Origin: Megalonaias nervosa
Lineage: Eukaryota; Mollusca; Bivalvia; Unionida; Unionidae
Direction of reading: 5' to 3'
Length of the DNA: 64,000 nucleotides
NCBI GenBank assembly: GCA_016617855.1
Contig: JAECUM010001103.1
Span: forward strand, 62,001 to 126,000
Position numbers and translations under genes: made by a program. A model generated the notes under the pieces. That model saw only the letters and a list, made by a program, of their open reading frames with translations. It made no database searches and was not told the origin of the DNA. This document shows, piece by piece, positions 11,722 to 22,439 of this stretch. Each line of letters opens with the position of its first letter. The first letter of the stretch is position 1.

Positions 11722-11907
11722 CTTTGTTCTTGTCATTTTCATCTGGAGGAAAATAATGAGGCAGGAGACTGGCATATACCTCCCAATTAAGGGTGTCCCT
11801 GTAGATACAAAATATTATGGCACTGATCTGATCTGCATTACTTTTATCAGAAAGCCACTCTCTCACTGTGCTTAGTGCTATTTGTGCTGCTTCTCGTCTT
11901 GGAAATC
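11722..11907 (-). CDS. Exon 8: macro domain C-terminus
   Basis: This exon encodes 61 residues, FPRREAAQIALSTVREWL ... IIFCIYRDTLNWEVYASLLPHYFPP. It matches the family's last helices and strand ('FP.EEAA.IAL.TVREWL....D.IIFC.F....Y...LP.YF'), closest in style to MACROD1/2. Acceptor TATGTTCCAG. Two 3' ends are possible. Donor G|GTTTGT at 11722/11721 would splice in phase to the Roc exon at 4934. Otherwise the frame reads through to a stop at 11645-11647, giving 25 further codons before the stop that do not look conserved. I prefer splicing, perhaps as one of two isoforms. Confidence 0.8.
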
Positions 11908-12303
11908 CTGGAACATAAATATTTTTGTAATAATTAACATTATCAGTAGTGATACAACTATATAAACAATTAGATGAGAAATATTACATATTATTAAACA
12001 TTAGGCAAGAAAAATATTCACTATCTTATTTACCCATTTAGAATACACCATAAATTATAGATATTGTACCCATTAGAGTATTCCATAAATTACAGATATC
12101 GTGCCCATTACAGTGTACCATAAATTACAAATAATGCTATGCATTTGCTGAAAGAGCAAAGCAAAAAATGCAACATAGGTAACAATATTTGTTCACGACT
12201 TACTCCTCCAAACTTCCTGCTTAACATTTCCCATCCCCATCCCACTCCTTCCCTGTTCCAGGAATGGAAGAAAACAGATATGGATCCACTGTAGTTCACT
12301 TAC

Positions 12304-12334
12304 CCTGAGGTCCTGTGGCAATACAAGGAAAAGC
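12304..12334 (-). CDS. Exon 7: 31-bp microexon, macro ADP-ribose loop
   Basis: This 31-bp exon encodes AFPCIATGPQ plus one base, matching the highly conserved macro motif 'AFPCISTG.YG' that wraps the distal ribose and diphosphate. Acceptor TTTCAG, donor G|GTAAGT. It joins phase 0 from exon 6 and leaves phase 1 into exon 8 (giving Gly, then FPRREAA). It is the second microexon in the same domain. Confidence 0.85.
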
Positions 12335-12744
12335 CTGAAATAAAGAAAATCAACTGGAATTTCAGTCTTTCATATGAGAGTCATAAACAGTTTACTTTGT
12401 GAAGAAGTCTGATGGAACACAAAGGAAAAATTTCAAGATGCACATGCAAAGAGTTTGTGCTTGACAGTTCTATACCTCGAGTACTCAAACATTTGCCAAC
12501 AGCAAACAGTGCATGATCAGAAATCTTGCATGATCAGTTAATGAGCATGTTAAAACTACAAATCTACTAAGCTACTAAAGTAGATTTTATCACCAAATTT
12601 CACACAGCAAACTTATGCCACCAACTTAAACATTCTATCCAGGTAGCAAATTGAAATGTTGAGTTGCAGATTTGCAACTTCCTACTGCTAGTTTGTCTCA
12701 AGATCATCTGGACTGGCAAAAACAATCTTAAAAGGCACAGTTCA

Positions 12745-12935
12745 TGGTTGCAGTAGAATTTGCAGACAGAAAAAGAGGTGGGAAGACAACATTAAAGAGT
12801 GGACAGACATGGGGTTCAGAGATTCCCAAAGGGCAGTAGAGAACAGGGAAAGATGGAGAGAATTGGTTGTAAAGTAAATTGTGGTGTCCCAACGACCTCT
12901 TGGGTTACAGGACTGATGATGATGATGATGATGAT
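12745..12935 (+). mobile_element. 3' end of RTE-like LINE with (TGA)n tail
   Basis: The + strand frame reads KKRWEDNIKEWTDMGFRDSQ, then RAVENRERWREL, a TAA, and SQRPLGLQD ending in a run of TGA triplets. This is the familiar C-terminus of a molluscan RTE-type reverse transcriptase ORF followed by its short-repeat tail. The copy is 5'-truncated and carries one premature stop. Confidence 0.7.
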
Positions 12936-13282
12936 GACTGCTAATTCTGAATGCTCACATAGGCCACTACTTGCTACTACTAATTTTGAATGCTGAACAT
13001 AGGCCACAACTTGCTCCTGCTCATTTTAAATGTTGACTATAGACCACAACTTGCTACTGCTAATTCTGAATGCTACACAGTGCACAACTTGCTACTGCTA
13101 AGTCTGAATGATAAACAGAGGTCACAACCTGCTACTGCTAATTCTGAATGTTAAACAATGGCCACAACATGGCCCTATTCTGTCCTAAAATGTTAAACAA
13201 TGGCCACAACATGGTCCTATTCTGTCCTAAAATGTTAAACAATGGCCACAACATGGCCCTATTCTGTCCTAAAATGTTAAAA
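12936..13282. repeat. Composite minisatellite (~50-bp units, then 42-bp units)
   Basis: Five or six diverged units around 'ACTTGCTACTGCTAATTCTGAATG' grade into three near-identical 42-bp units (GGCCACAACATGG.CCTATTC) at 13157-13282. One array has given rise to a shorter, younger one. Confidence 0.75.
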
Positions 13283-13479
13283 GTCAACTATGACCTTGAT
13301 CTTCATAACTTTTTACCTCATAGTATCTGCTGATGTGTTGAATCTGATTATTAACATGCCAAAACCTCAAAGTTCAGTGTGCTATAAATTAGAGTAAAAG
13401 TTGCCTAAATGATCACATATGTATAAGCCAGCCTGTAAGATTCAGAGCAGCGCAGCAAATGTAAAGTTCAACATAATTT

Positions 13480-13700
13480 TAGAGGCCGCAGGTGGCAGAG
13501 GTGTCTAAGTACTCGCTTTTACAGATGACTGACATCTCACCTCTACCTGCATGGGTTCAAGTCTTGGCTCTTACAACCAGCCATGTTAATGAAGCTGTGT
13601 GACCAAGCGTACTTCTAATTCTAACTTTTCAAAAAGTCTAGACAATACTGTATGAAGTCTGCAGCCTCCAGTTTGGATATGGCAGAATCTGGCCCAGATA
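13480..13700 (+). mobile_element. tRNA-headed SINE-like element, family C
   Basis: A-box-like GTGGCAGAGGTGTCTAAG (13492) and B-box-like GGGTTCAAGTC (13553) are about 45 bp apart, as in a tRNA-Leu/Ser-derived SINE head. No second copy was found in the window. Confidence 0.45.
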
Positions 13701-13939
13701 TAATTTTTACACTGCTTTGGTACAGGAAAAGACTGGTATGAGGGTATTCATTTGTGTTATTTACTGTTAGAGAATCAGGTCAAGAATCAAAGGGTTTGGA
13801 TCCTTTTGAACTAGTTTTTTGGACATACTATTGTCCACGGCCATTTAAGTCATTAAAAGAGAAAGTTCTTTCAACAAAAAATTTGGAGATTTGTGAAGAA
13901 ACAAGAACTAATCTTCACCCTACATAGTCAAAAATGAAA

Positions 13940-15657
13940 TTAAGGTAGAAATACAAAAGAAAGGAGCTTTCAGCCTGGTGATAGCTCTGGCTCTCTTGCC
14001 CATTCCTCAAAATCCTCTTCAGGCTAAGTACTATGGTCCTTATACAATTCAAAAGAAAGTTAGTGATATAAATTATATCATAAATACTCCTGGGATGTGA
14101 AGACAGAAACTTTATGATAAAAATATGTTAAAGGAGCATGTTGATAGAGATATCCCTGTTAATCATTCAATCAAGTTACCTGTCCTGCACAGTGACGATT
14201 TTAATGATGGCATGGAAACAGACTGTGGAGACTTTTGTTCAACCAATCTTCAGAACTCAGAAATATTAAACAATTCAGAAACTTTTATATCTACAGCATC
14301 AAGAAAATAGTGAATTAAAACTGATGTTATGTGAGGATGAGCACTTGTTTTCAGATATTCCAACATGCACAAATAAAATCTACCATGATGCTGATGCTGT
14401 TGTAGATTCTAGACCTGTGAAAAAGCATCCTCACTGGATGAATCCTCTCATGCAGGAATGTTTGAAAAAAGAAATTTTGTATTTGCTGCAGAATGATTTT
14501 AGTGAATCAAGTACAAGTAACTGGAGTTCACCATGTATTCTTGTGCCAAAACCAGATAATACTTTCTGTATGTGTACTGACAATAGAAAAATGACTAGAG
14601 TCACCAAAATAGATTCATTTCCAATGTCAAGAATCGATGACTGCATTGACAAAATTGGAAATGCAAATTATATCACCAAGTTTGTCCTTTTGAAAGGATT
14701 AGGGCAAATTCAACTAATGGAAAGAGCAAAAAAAATGTCACCATTTGCAATTCCGAATGAACTTTATCAATATAAAGTGATACCATTTGGTTTTGAAAAT
14801 ACATTCTCAATGAATTCCAGCATTTAATCAACATAATAACATCTGGTCTAGATAATTGTGATGCTTACATTGATGATTCCATCATCTACAAAGACACCGG
14901 GAGAAATCACTTGGAAACTGTTTGGAAATTCTCTGATCAACTGAGTGATGCAAATTTGACAATTAATTTAAGTAAAAGCAACTTTTGCCTTGCTTGTGTT
15001 ACATTTTTAGGACATATTGTTGGACATGGTCAAATTAAACTTGTTGAAGTTATGGTCAAGGCTATCTCTGATTTCCCTGTAATTATCAGTAAAAAGCAAC
15101 TGATATGCTATTTTTGGGTACATCTGGATATCAGAAATTTGGCAAAATCTGTCCTTAATTGATAAACCCCTGACAAATTTGTTGGGTAAGAAATCCAAGT
15201 TTCATTGGTCTGAAAAATGTCAGTAGGCTTTTGACAAATTAAATACCATTGATAAGAGTAAGCCGGTTCTTTCAGCTCCAGACTTCAACCAATCATTTAA
15301 AATGTTTGTCGATGATATGTGGGTTGGTGGTGTAATGGCTCGAGAAGACATAGTGAGGATAATCCAGTGTGCTATTTTTCTAAAAAAATTAGGCCAGCAC
15401 CTGAGAAATTATTCCACATTCAAGAATGAATATTTGTCTTTGGTACTGACTTTGGAAAACTTTAATGTGTATATTAGTTCAGCTCCTTCTCTGATTATTG
15501 TACTCAGTGATCACAACCCCCCTACTATCATTAACAAGATGAAAAACAAAAATCAGAGATTGTTATGGTGGTGTTTGATGTTGCAGGAATATAACACTGA
15601 TATTAGGCACATCATGGGAAAAGATAATCTCATTGCAGATGCACTTTCAACTGACTA
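13940..15657 (+). pseudogene. Gypsy-like pol relic: integrase GPY/F end, then RT and RNase H
   Basis: Order on the + strand: an integrase C-terminal module (LALLPIPQNPL, YYGPYTIQKKVSD; ~13975-14090), a linker, then RT at 14324-14900 (NWSSPCILVPKPD, MCTDNRK in place of the usual CTDYRK, LLKGLGQIQL, and CDAYIDDSIIY carrying the catalytic DD). RNase H follows to 15657 (IVLSDHNPPTI, RHIMGKDNLIADALS). Stops occur at ~14100, 14309, 14825 and 15160, and several frame changes, so it is dead. Putting integrase ahead of RT is not the usual Gypsy order. Either the family is gmr1-like or two fragments are joined. The polyprotein is not reconstructed here. Confidence 0.75.
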
Positions 15658-15671
15658 GAAGCACTATATTG

Positions 15672-15673
<2 letters not shown>

Positions 15674-15716
<43 letters not shown>

Positions 15717-16020
15717 GATTTTTAAAATAGCTTTAACAATTTGTGTGTCATATCACTATGATGTCTGCAGTGCTGCAGTTTATAGTGTTGTCAAGCACTG
15801 GGGCATCATGCTGCAGACATGTGGCATCATGTCCACCCAGTCACATTATTATGACACCAGGCCGACCAGTTCTAACACTAACCTCTTAATGCTGAGCACC
15901 AAGTGAGGCAGTTGCTAACACCATTTTTATAAGTCTTTGGTATGACTTGGCCAGGGTTTGAACCCACAACCTCTGGCATCAGAGACGGACACTCTTACCA
16001 CTTAGGCCACTGGAGCTGCT
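15674..16020 (-). mobile_element. tRNA-derived SINE, family A, with (CA)20 tail
   Basis: The reverse strand starts at the head (TGGCCTAAGTGGTAAGAG A box, GGGTTCAAACCC B box), followed by the shared body (CTGGTCGGCCTGGTGTCA, CTGCAGACAT). It ends TTTTAAAAATCCAGC(AC)n, the + strand TG run at 15674-15713. It sits 16 bp after the Gypsy RNase H stop. Confidence 0.7.
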
Positions 16021-16175
16021 TTACTGTATTTCATTATTTTATATATTTTTGTGTCATTCATTTTTCCAATATGTAATTTCAGTTATTATAGTATCATTCA
16101 TCTAGAGAGAGAGAGAGAGAGCTAACTACTATGCAAAGAAATTCTTATTGTATAAATCTTTCTTTTACTTTATGA

Positions 16176-16686
16176 GGGGATGTGTGATGCACATTTAATT
16201 AGTATTGTCCACGACTGTGGGTAGGAATTTGGGCTTACCTTACTAATGCCATTTTGTAAACCTGTTTACTTGGATTGAATTCAGGACATTATTTATTTAA
16301 ATTGTTCATTGGAATTGCAAAGTGCTCACTGAAACTTTTGGACTAAATCACTATTTTGGGATTAGTGTGAATTCATTTAAGAACATTTTGGATAATATCA
16401 CTGTGATACATCAAGGCTGTTACATCAACACATTCCAGGCTACTGGTACATCAGCACATTCAAGATTTGAATTCATTCAGAACACCACTTGAATTCATTT
16501 GGAACACTATACTTTTGTACTAGTAATAGAACTTTAGGACTTTCTGGGATTTAATTTACAATACTGTCAGCTCTTTGTATATTTTCACTTTGTATTCTAG
16601 GGAAATAAATTATTTGTTGAATTTTACTAAACTTGTTGGTTTCCACTCTTTTCTGTTATTCAGTTCAAGAGCACGGAGTCGTAACA
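16176..16686 (+). mobile_element. 3' LTR of the Gypsy-like element
   Basis: A purine tract GAGGGGA (16173) is followed by TGTGTGATGC and the segment ends GGAGTCGTAACA at 16686. It shares the 3' block (AGGGAAATAAATTATTTG.., CCACTCTTTTCT) with the LTRs at 10.3, 21.4 and 57.7 kb. Position right after the pol relic suggests it is that element's own 3' LTR. The matching 5' LTR is missing. Confidence 0.6.
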
Positions 16687-17648
16687 TCTGAGGTATGTGA
16701 CAGTCATGTCATGATATAACTGGTTTAAGTTTCATTAAAATGTCTTTTAAATTAGTAGTTACAAATTTATACTCCAGGCCAAGACAAAAGTAAAAATTAC
16801 CTTCTTCCTTTGATGTTACCTTCACCTTACGATGAAGGCATGGGTAACATTGCAAAACAACATGAAAATATCTTCAGTGGTTGAAACATAATGACACAAG
16901 TGACAAAATTGCATTTTCTCCTGTCACAACCTTTTTCCTTTGCTGTAACCTTGATCTTGAAGCAAAGAGCAAGCTATGTAACATGACACACTGTCATCTT
17001 ATATATATATACACCAACATTTGTCTTTTTTGTGTAATGACTGCCAAACAAGAGGTTGCAAGTTTGAAACTCATGGTGACATCCCAAATTTTTTAATATT
17101 TTGTTTTCTACTTTTATCTTCAAACTTTCTTTTAAACTCACTCATCCCAATTTTTAATATTTTTCAAAACTTTCTTTTATTCCTTTTGAAGGATAGGCAA
17201 TTAACATAGTGATATATAATTGGTCAATGTTTCATTAAAATATATTTAATGGTTCAGAAGTTATACTCCATACAAGTAATCAAGTCATAAAATTGTTTTT
17301 CCTTGTCATGACCTTGACCATGAAACATAGGACCTGGTTTTGTTGTGCAATACACCATTTGGTCTAGTTCTGAAGTAAATCTGGACACAGATTCTCAAAA
17401 GCTTGCAGACCACTATAAAGAGATGGAACAGATAAGCATCTGTTAACAACTGGACAATGTCATAACATAGTATACAGCTGAATTAGGTGAGTAAAATGTT
17501 ACTGATCAGAAACAAAATTATGGACAGAGTGACAAAACTTGATGTGACATGACTGATGACCACATGTAACACATAATGTCCACCACCAACCTCCATACAG
17601 GAACACAGCCAGACAGTGGAAAACCTTATTTTTTTACTGAACACATAC
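16687..17648. other. Intron with two diverged copies of a ~500-bp unit
   Basis: 'GTTTCATTAAAATGT' at ~16728 and 'GTTTCATTAAAATAT' at ~17229 are followed by similar 'TTATACTCCA' and 'CCTTGACC..GAA' blocks. Such dispersed repeats are common in mollusc introns. No gene. Confidence 0.4.
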
Positions 17649-17761
17649 TACTGTCCTAATCCTGAGGTCCTTAATTTTTTGAAGACAGTCAAGGTAGGTA
17701 TTCTTCAACTTCATGGCAGATTCTGCATCCATATAATTTGGGACATTTCCATGAAGGACAT
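17649..17761 (-). CDS. Exon 6: macro domain middle part
   Basis: This 113-bp exon encodes VLHGNVPNYMDAESA... through ...CLQKIKDLRIRTV (37 residues). It corresponds to the macro segment 'YVIHTVGP....L..CY...L..A....IRSV'. Acceptor ATTTTCAG; donor GTA|GTATGT, phase 0. The family's HTVGP is replaced by HGNVP. Conserved order and phase make the assignment firm, while the altered phosphate-binding loop is a real difference from MACROD. Confidence 0.82.
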
Positions 17762-18490
17762 CTGAAAATAAAAATTTGGAAAAGTTATGTTTAAAGTGAA
17801 AGATATATTAGAATACTTGAATTGTACTGAATGCTATGTCTTGCCTGCATCTGCTAAGGCATATTCAAAGTACCAATCACTGGAATATAGGTCACTGTGG
17901 CCTCCTTTTGCCTGTGATAAGCTGTACCCTTGACAATGAATGTACCCATAATATATTATGATTGCATGCAACAGTGTAAGAAAAACTAAGTAAAATGAAG
18001 AAGAAAAATATCCCGATACCAATGCCAACAAGAAGAAGGCTGTCAGAAACATGATAAGAATGTCTTGCTTATGGTTTGCAGAAAAGACAAAGTTATATCT
18101 ACATTATTTTAAAAATGAAGTTACTTTTTTTAGATACAATGTGAGCTTCTCTGCCATAAATTCCATTTTGCAAAAAGATGAAGTCCTTGATGCATTTAAT
18201 TAAACTAGAATTAAAACAGAGTCACAGACATGCATGTTCATGCACTTCAGGTCTGTTTTAGATAACTCCCTCCAATAGTCCATCCTGAAATTTTACTTTT
18301 CAAAATACAACCCTTTTTAACAATTTCTCCAGAAATGTGCCCTCAACTAAACAAGTGCAAAGTTCAAACCAAATTGCTTCTGAAAGGCTGACACCAAGTA
18401 GTTATTATATATACCAAATTGCAGGTAGTTCCTATAAACAGGCCTGTCAAAGACGTGATTACAAGTTTCTTGAAAAGAATGTTATTGGCA
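17762..18490. other. Intron 5 sequence, nothing recognised
   Basis: No exon-like or repeat-family signal besides AT-rich DNA. The minus ORF at 17834-18052 is hydrophobic and without family resemblance. Confidence 0.4.
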
Positions 18491-18499
18491 TTGTTGCAG

Positions 18500-18745
18500 T
18501 TTAATATTATTATTCAGCACATGATTGGCTATAAATGGCAGCCAGGATAACTGGTGGAGGAAGAACCTGGGAAAACCCTGATAAGAACCACCAACCCACA
18601 AGAAGCTACTGGCAAGCTTTCTCACATACTCATGTTGGCCAAACCCAACACTCAAACTGTAGCCATAGGTGTAATGGCAGTGTTCAGTAAATTCGAGGGA
18701 TTTAGACTAAAAGGCCACACTGGGCTCCATGTTAAAAGAACTGCG
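18500..18745 (-). mobile_element. SINE family B (Meta/V-like core)
   Basis: The reverse strand contains GCTTGCCAGTAGCTTCTTGTG, GGTGGTTCTTATCAGGGTTT and CTTCCTCCACCAG, then a GGCTGCCATTTATAGCC block. It closely resembles the copy at 51.4 kb. The core recalls the GGTGGTT..CCGGG..TTCCTCCACC domain of bivalve SINEs. Confidence 0.55.
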
Positions 18746-18847
18746 TTTCCTATAAATAATCCCAGTATTATTTCCATAATTTATTCAAACAAAGGCAGAA
18801 AAATAAATCAAATCAAATGTAATCAAGATAATATTTGAATCTGAGGT

Positions 18848-19652
18848 AAAATGTGTAGTATGGACATGAGGCCAATATAGGCAATGTGTATTGCTGTAGT
18901 ATGGACAAGAGGCCAATATAGGCAATGTGTATTGCTGTAGTATGGACAAGAGGCCAATTAGGTAATGTGTATTGCTGTAGTATGGACAAGAGGCCAATAT
19001 AGGCAATGTGCATTGCTGTAGTATGGACAAGAGGCCAATATAGGCAATGTGTATTGCTGTAGTATGGACAAGAGGCCAATATAGGCATGTGTATTGCTGT
19101 AGTATGGACAAGAGGCCAATGCAGGCAATGTGTATTGCTGTAGTATGGACAAGAGGCCAATTAGGTAATGTGTATTGCTGTAGTATGGACAAGAGGCCAA
19201 TATAGGCAATGCGTATTGCTGTAGTATGGACAAGAGGCCAATATAGGCAATGTGTATTGCTGTAGTATGGACAAGAGGCCAATATAGGCATGTGTATTAC
19301 TGTATTATGGACAAGAGGCCAATACAGGCAATGTGTATTGCTGTAGTATGGACAAGAGGCCAATATAGGTAATGTGTATTGCTGTAGTATGGACAAGAGG
19401 CCAATATAGGCAATGTGTATTGCTGTAGTATGGACAAGAGGCCAATATAGGTAATGTGTGTTGCTGTAGTATGGACAAGAGGCCAATATAGGCAATGCGT
19501 ATTGCTGTAGTATGGACAAGAGGCCAATATAGGCAATGCATATTGCTGTAGTATGGACAAGAGGCCAATATAGGCAATGTGTATTGCTGTAGTATGGACA
19601 AGAGGCCAATATAGGCAATGCGTATTGCTGTAGTATGGACAAGAGGCCAATA
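18848..19652. repeat. 39-bp minisatellite, about 20 copies
   Basis: Unit TGTATTGCTGTAGTATGG + ACAAGAGGCCAATATAGGCAA. Most units are 39 bp, with 36- to 38-bp variants (e.g. AATTAGGTAATG, ATAGGCATGTG) that shift frame. Long ORFs on the minus strand across all three frames are a by-product of the 3n unit length. Confidence 0.95.
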
Positions 19653-19659
19653 TTGCTTA

Positions 19660-21200
19660 CCTGGATTAAGGAACCTAACAGTTGACCATTTTAAAAAGTA
19701 GCTAGGCTAATGAAGTATTTTGAGAACACAATCCGATGTAATCTCCAAACCTTTACAACAAATAAATTTGGGCTATTTTACAACATTCTGATTAAAAAAA
19801 TCTTTCTAAAGATAAAGGCATCATTAATATGCATAGAGTTTGGTTATACTTGATGATATAAGTCCATGTAACAAATTATATCAAAATCATAGGAGAAATA
19901 CTGTTTCTATAGTACAAGTCAAATGGGTCATGTAGGCATTCAACACCAACTATTTCAGTAATGGGTGTCATTTTTTAGAATCTGATTCTGTATACCTTTA
20001 AGTGGCAAGTATTTGCTTTATTTGGATTCTTAAACATCCATATTCCTTGAGAAGGTCATTATTTAGGCACCCTGAGAGTTGCATACAGCAAAATCAATGT
20101 TGAAGTATGTAGACATTTTTGTAGGAAATGAACCGAAAGGTGTGATCCAGTAAAATCTGGATTGAATGTCGCGTGCTGTGATGTCACAATAAAAGCTACG
20201 CACACTGATAAACAAATTCGTACTACCCTCGATTGTGATGATTCCACTTAAAGACGTGCTCTCATTTTTACCCAAGTTTAGTACATGGTCACCACTGTAA
20301 AAGTCCATAGCGATAGATAATTTTCATCTGGAAGTTTCTTGGTGACAGTTAAGGTGCAGCGCATTCATTAATCAGGATTGAATAGACTCTGGTTAAAGAA
20401 AATTAGTGGTAAATTTTAAATTTTAAAGAACAATTTATATTTAATTTAAAATAAGTAAATGCGCATACATGACCCATGTGACTTGTACTATAGCTGGTAG
20501 AAAGCTCAGCCAATCTGATACAATTTCACCTCATTCACATGCACAGATCTCACTTGTTATAGAACCTATGACCATGATGATAGAAAATTTTGTAGTAAAT
20601 TACGTCTCTCCAAAATTACTTACCCAATCACATTATTATTTGACAATTACGTTGTTACATCTGAATCTACTCCATGAAATACAAAAAAATGTCCTTAATC
20701 TATGCAATAAATAAATGAAGGGCTTGAAGTAATTCTTATAGATTAAATACCCTTGTTCCCACTGGGTGGCCATGCATATCTTAGAGTGAAACCTATAACA
20801 GAATGCTTGTATTTGTGGGCAAGGGTGGGAGGAATTGACATTAGTTTGATTGGTTAAGTATTTTCAGTGAAACATAATATACTAAAAAATTTCTTTTTTC
20901 TATCAAATACATTATCCAATCACAATAACATTAGGAGAACATAGCTGAAGGAGGAAATGGCAGAGCATTCAACTTCTACCCATATCACCCTGTGGGAGCA
21001 CAATGATTACTCTACTTAAAAGATGAACTCCTAATGTTAGGTGAGCACAAAGAAAGATTATGTGTTTATATACAAACAAAGGTGATCCCTGTGGGATTCT
21101 GCACATGGCTATTGCCATTAGAGTTCATCTTGGCTATAATTTTCCAATTATTTTGTCCTCTTTCTCTATAAATTATTTCCATTTTAAAAAACTAAGTGAC
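19660..21200. other. Intron DNA, no gene or clear element
   Basis: AT-rich with short ORFs lacking resemblance to known families. Confidence 0.4.
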
Positions 21201-21209
21201 AAAGAGAAT

Positions 21210-21331
21210 CTCAAATGGATAATGATTTAATATTAAATTTACTAAACTCGTGTAATAATGTCCAGATTTTGCTCCCCAAGGCTCGCAGAACTCATTTCAT
21301 AAATTCAATACTAAATCATAACCCATTTGAG
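21210..21331. repeat. Foldback (palindromic) element, copy 1
   Basis: Arms CTCAAATGGATAATGATTTA and TAAATCATAACCCATTTGAG are inverted around a ~60-bp centre. This is the diverged sister of the 138-bp palindrome at 59.1 kb. Confidence 0.65.
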
Positions 21332-21357
21332 ATCCTCTATTAACATATCATGTGCTG

Positions 21358-21359
<2 letters not shown>

Positions 21360-21422
<63 letters not shown>
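21360..21422. repeat. (TA)31 microsatellite
   Basis: Pure TA run. The solo LTR is inserted at its right edge, and a short TA run resumes at 22440. Confidence 0.95.
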
Positions 21423-21423
<1 letters not shown>

Positions 21424-21427
<4 letters not shown>

Positions 21428-22439
21428 ACACTGGTAGAACCTCTGTTCATAGAAGTCCTGTATATAGACCCTGTAATTTAATTACATGTGTGTTAAAATT
21501 CGAATTCTTTCTAATTCTTTCTATTTCATTTTTATTTCATTTTTATATCATTAAATATAATTATTATTATGATGATGATTATGTTCGCAGGGTCTGATAT
21601 TTTCTTAGAAACATCGTGTTTATTTAGAACGTAAATGTGACTCGCGTAAGCACGATTTTTGTATGACTGTTTTGTCATATTAAGTAAACAGTCGGAAATA
21701 GCTATGTAAATGATTGGTTGTGACCACGGTCATTACTAATAATACTTGTTGACATTCTATACTACGTTGGCTATATTTCGAAATCTCCATGATTTCTTCA
21801 TGCGTGTACATGAAATGACGTATTATTTTGCTTTAAAATACTCAGGTAGCTGCGAACTAGTCTAGAGTCATATTGAAGAGTCATATTTTAACATCTTAGA
21901 GAGTCACATCATAAGATCTTATAGAGTTTCTAATACCTTAACAAGAAGGTATTCCTTTGTGCTGGAAAGAGTTGTTCGTTCGTACGTCTTTAGAACAACA
22001 TGTGTTTTGTTGTTGGTGATACCTGTATTTCGTCTACCTTCTAAATAATAATTATTTTCCCTGGAGAACCACACAACTGGCTTTGGACAAAGACATTTGC
22101 TGAAATTAATTCTAAATTGGAACTGAACAATACAAATTGTGATTCACAGTGAAAATTCTGGACACTTGTGTAAAACCTTCATCTGACGTCATCATCCGCC
22201 ATCTTGGAACAGAATTGAGATTCAGACTTCAATTTAGAACTGTTTATTCACAGGACTTATGTGTTTTTCACAATTTTAGGAAAAATTTTTGGATCTTCTT
22301 CGTAAATCGTAAGTCTTGTTTCATATTTTTACCTTTTCACCGTGTTTTCTAGGAAAATAAATTATTTTTGCTAAAATCTACAAAGCTTGTTGTAGTCACT
22401 CTTTTCTTTATGTTACTTTAAATGAGCCGATACGTAACA
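21424..22439 (+). mobile_element. Solo LTR, ~1016 bp
   Basis: Starts TGTTACACTGG and ends ATACGTAACA, so the termini are TGTTAC..GTAACA. It is flanked by TA repeat on both sides (ATAT at 21420-21423 and 22440-22443). The 3' block AGGAAAATAAATTATTTTTG ... CACTCTTTTCTTTATGTTAC matches the LTRs at 10.3, 16.2 and 57.7 kb. No internal region remains, as after LTR-LTR recombination. Confidence 0.75.

Noticed and set aside
18785..19650. Long minus ORFs (up to 285 codons) of ASCPYYSNTHCLYWPLVH-type repeats
   Set aside because: Open in all three frames because units are mostly 39 bp; a minisatellite artefact.
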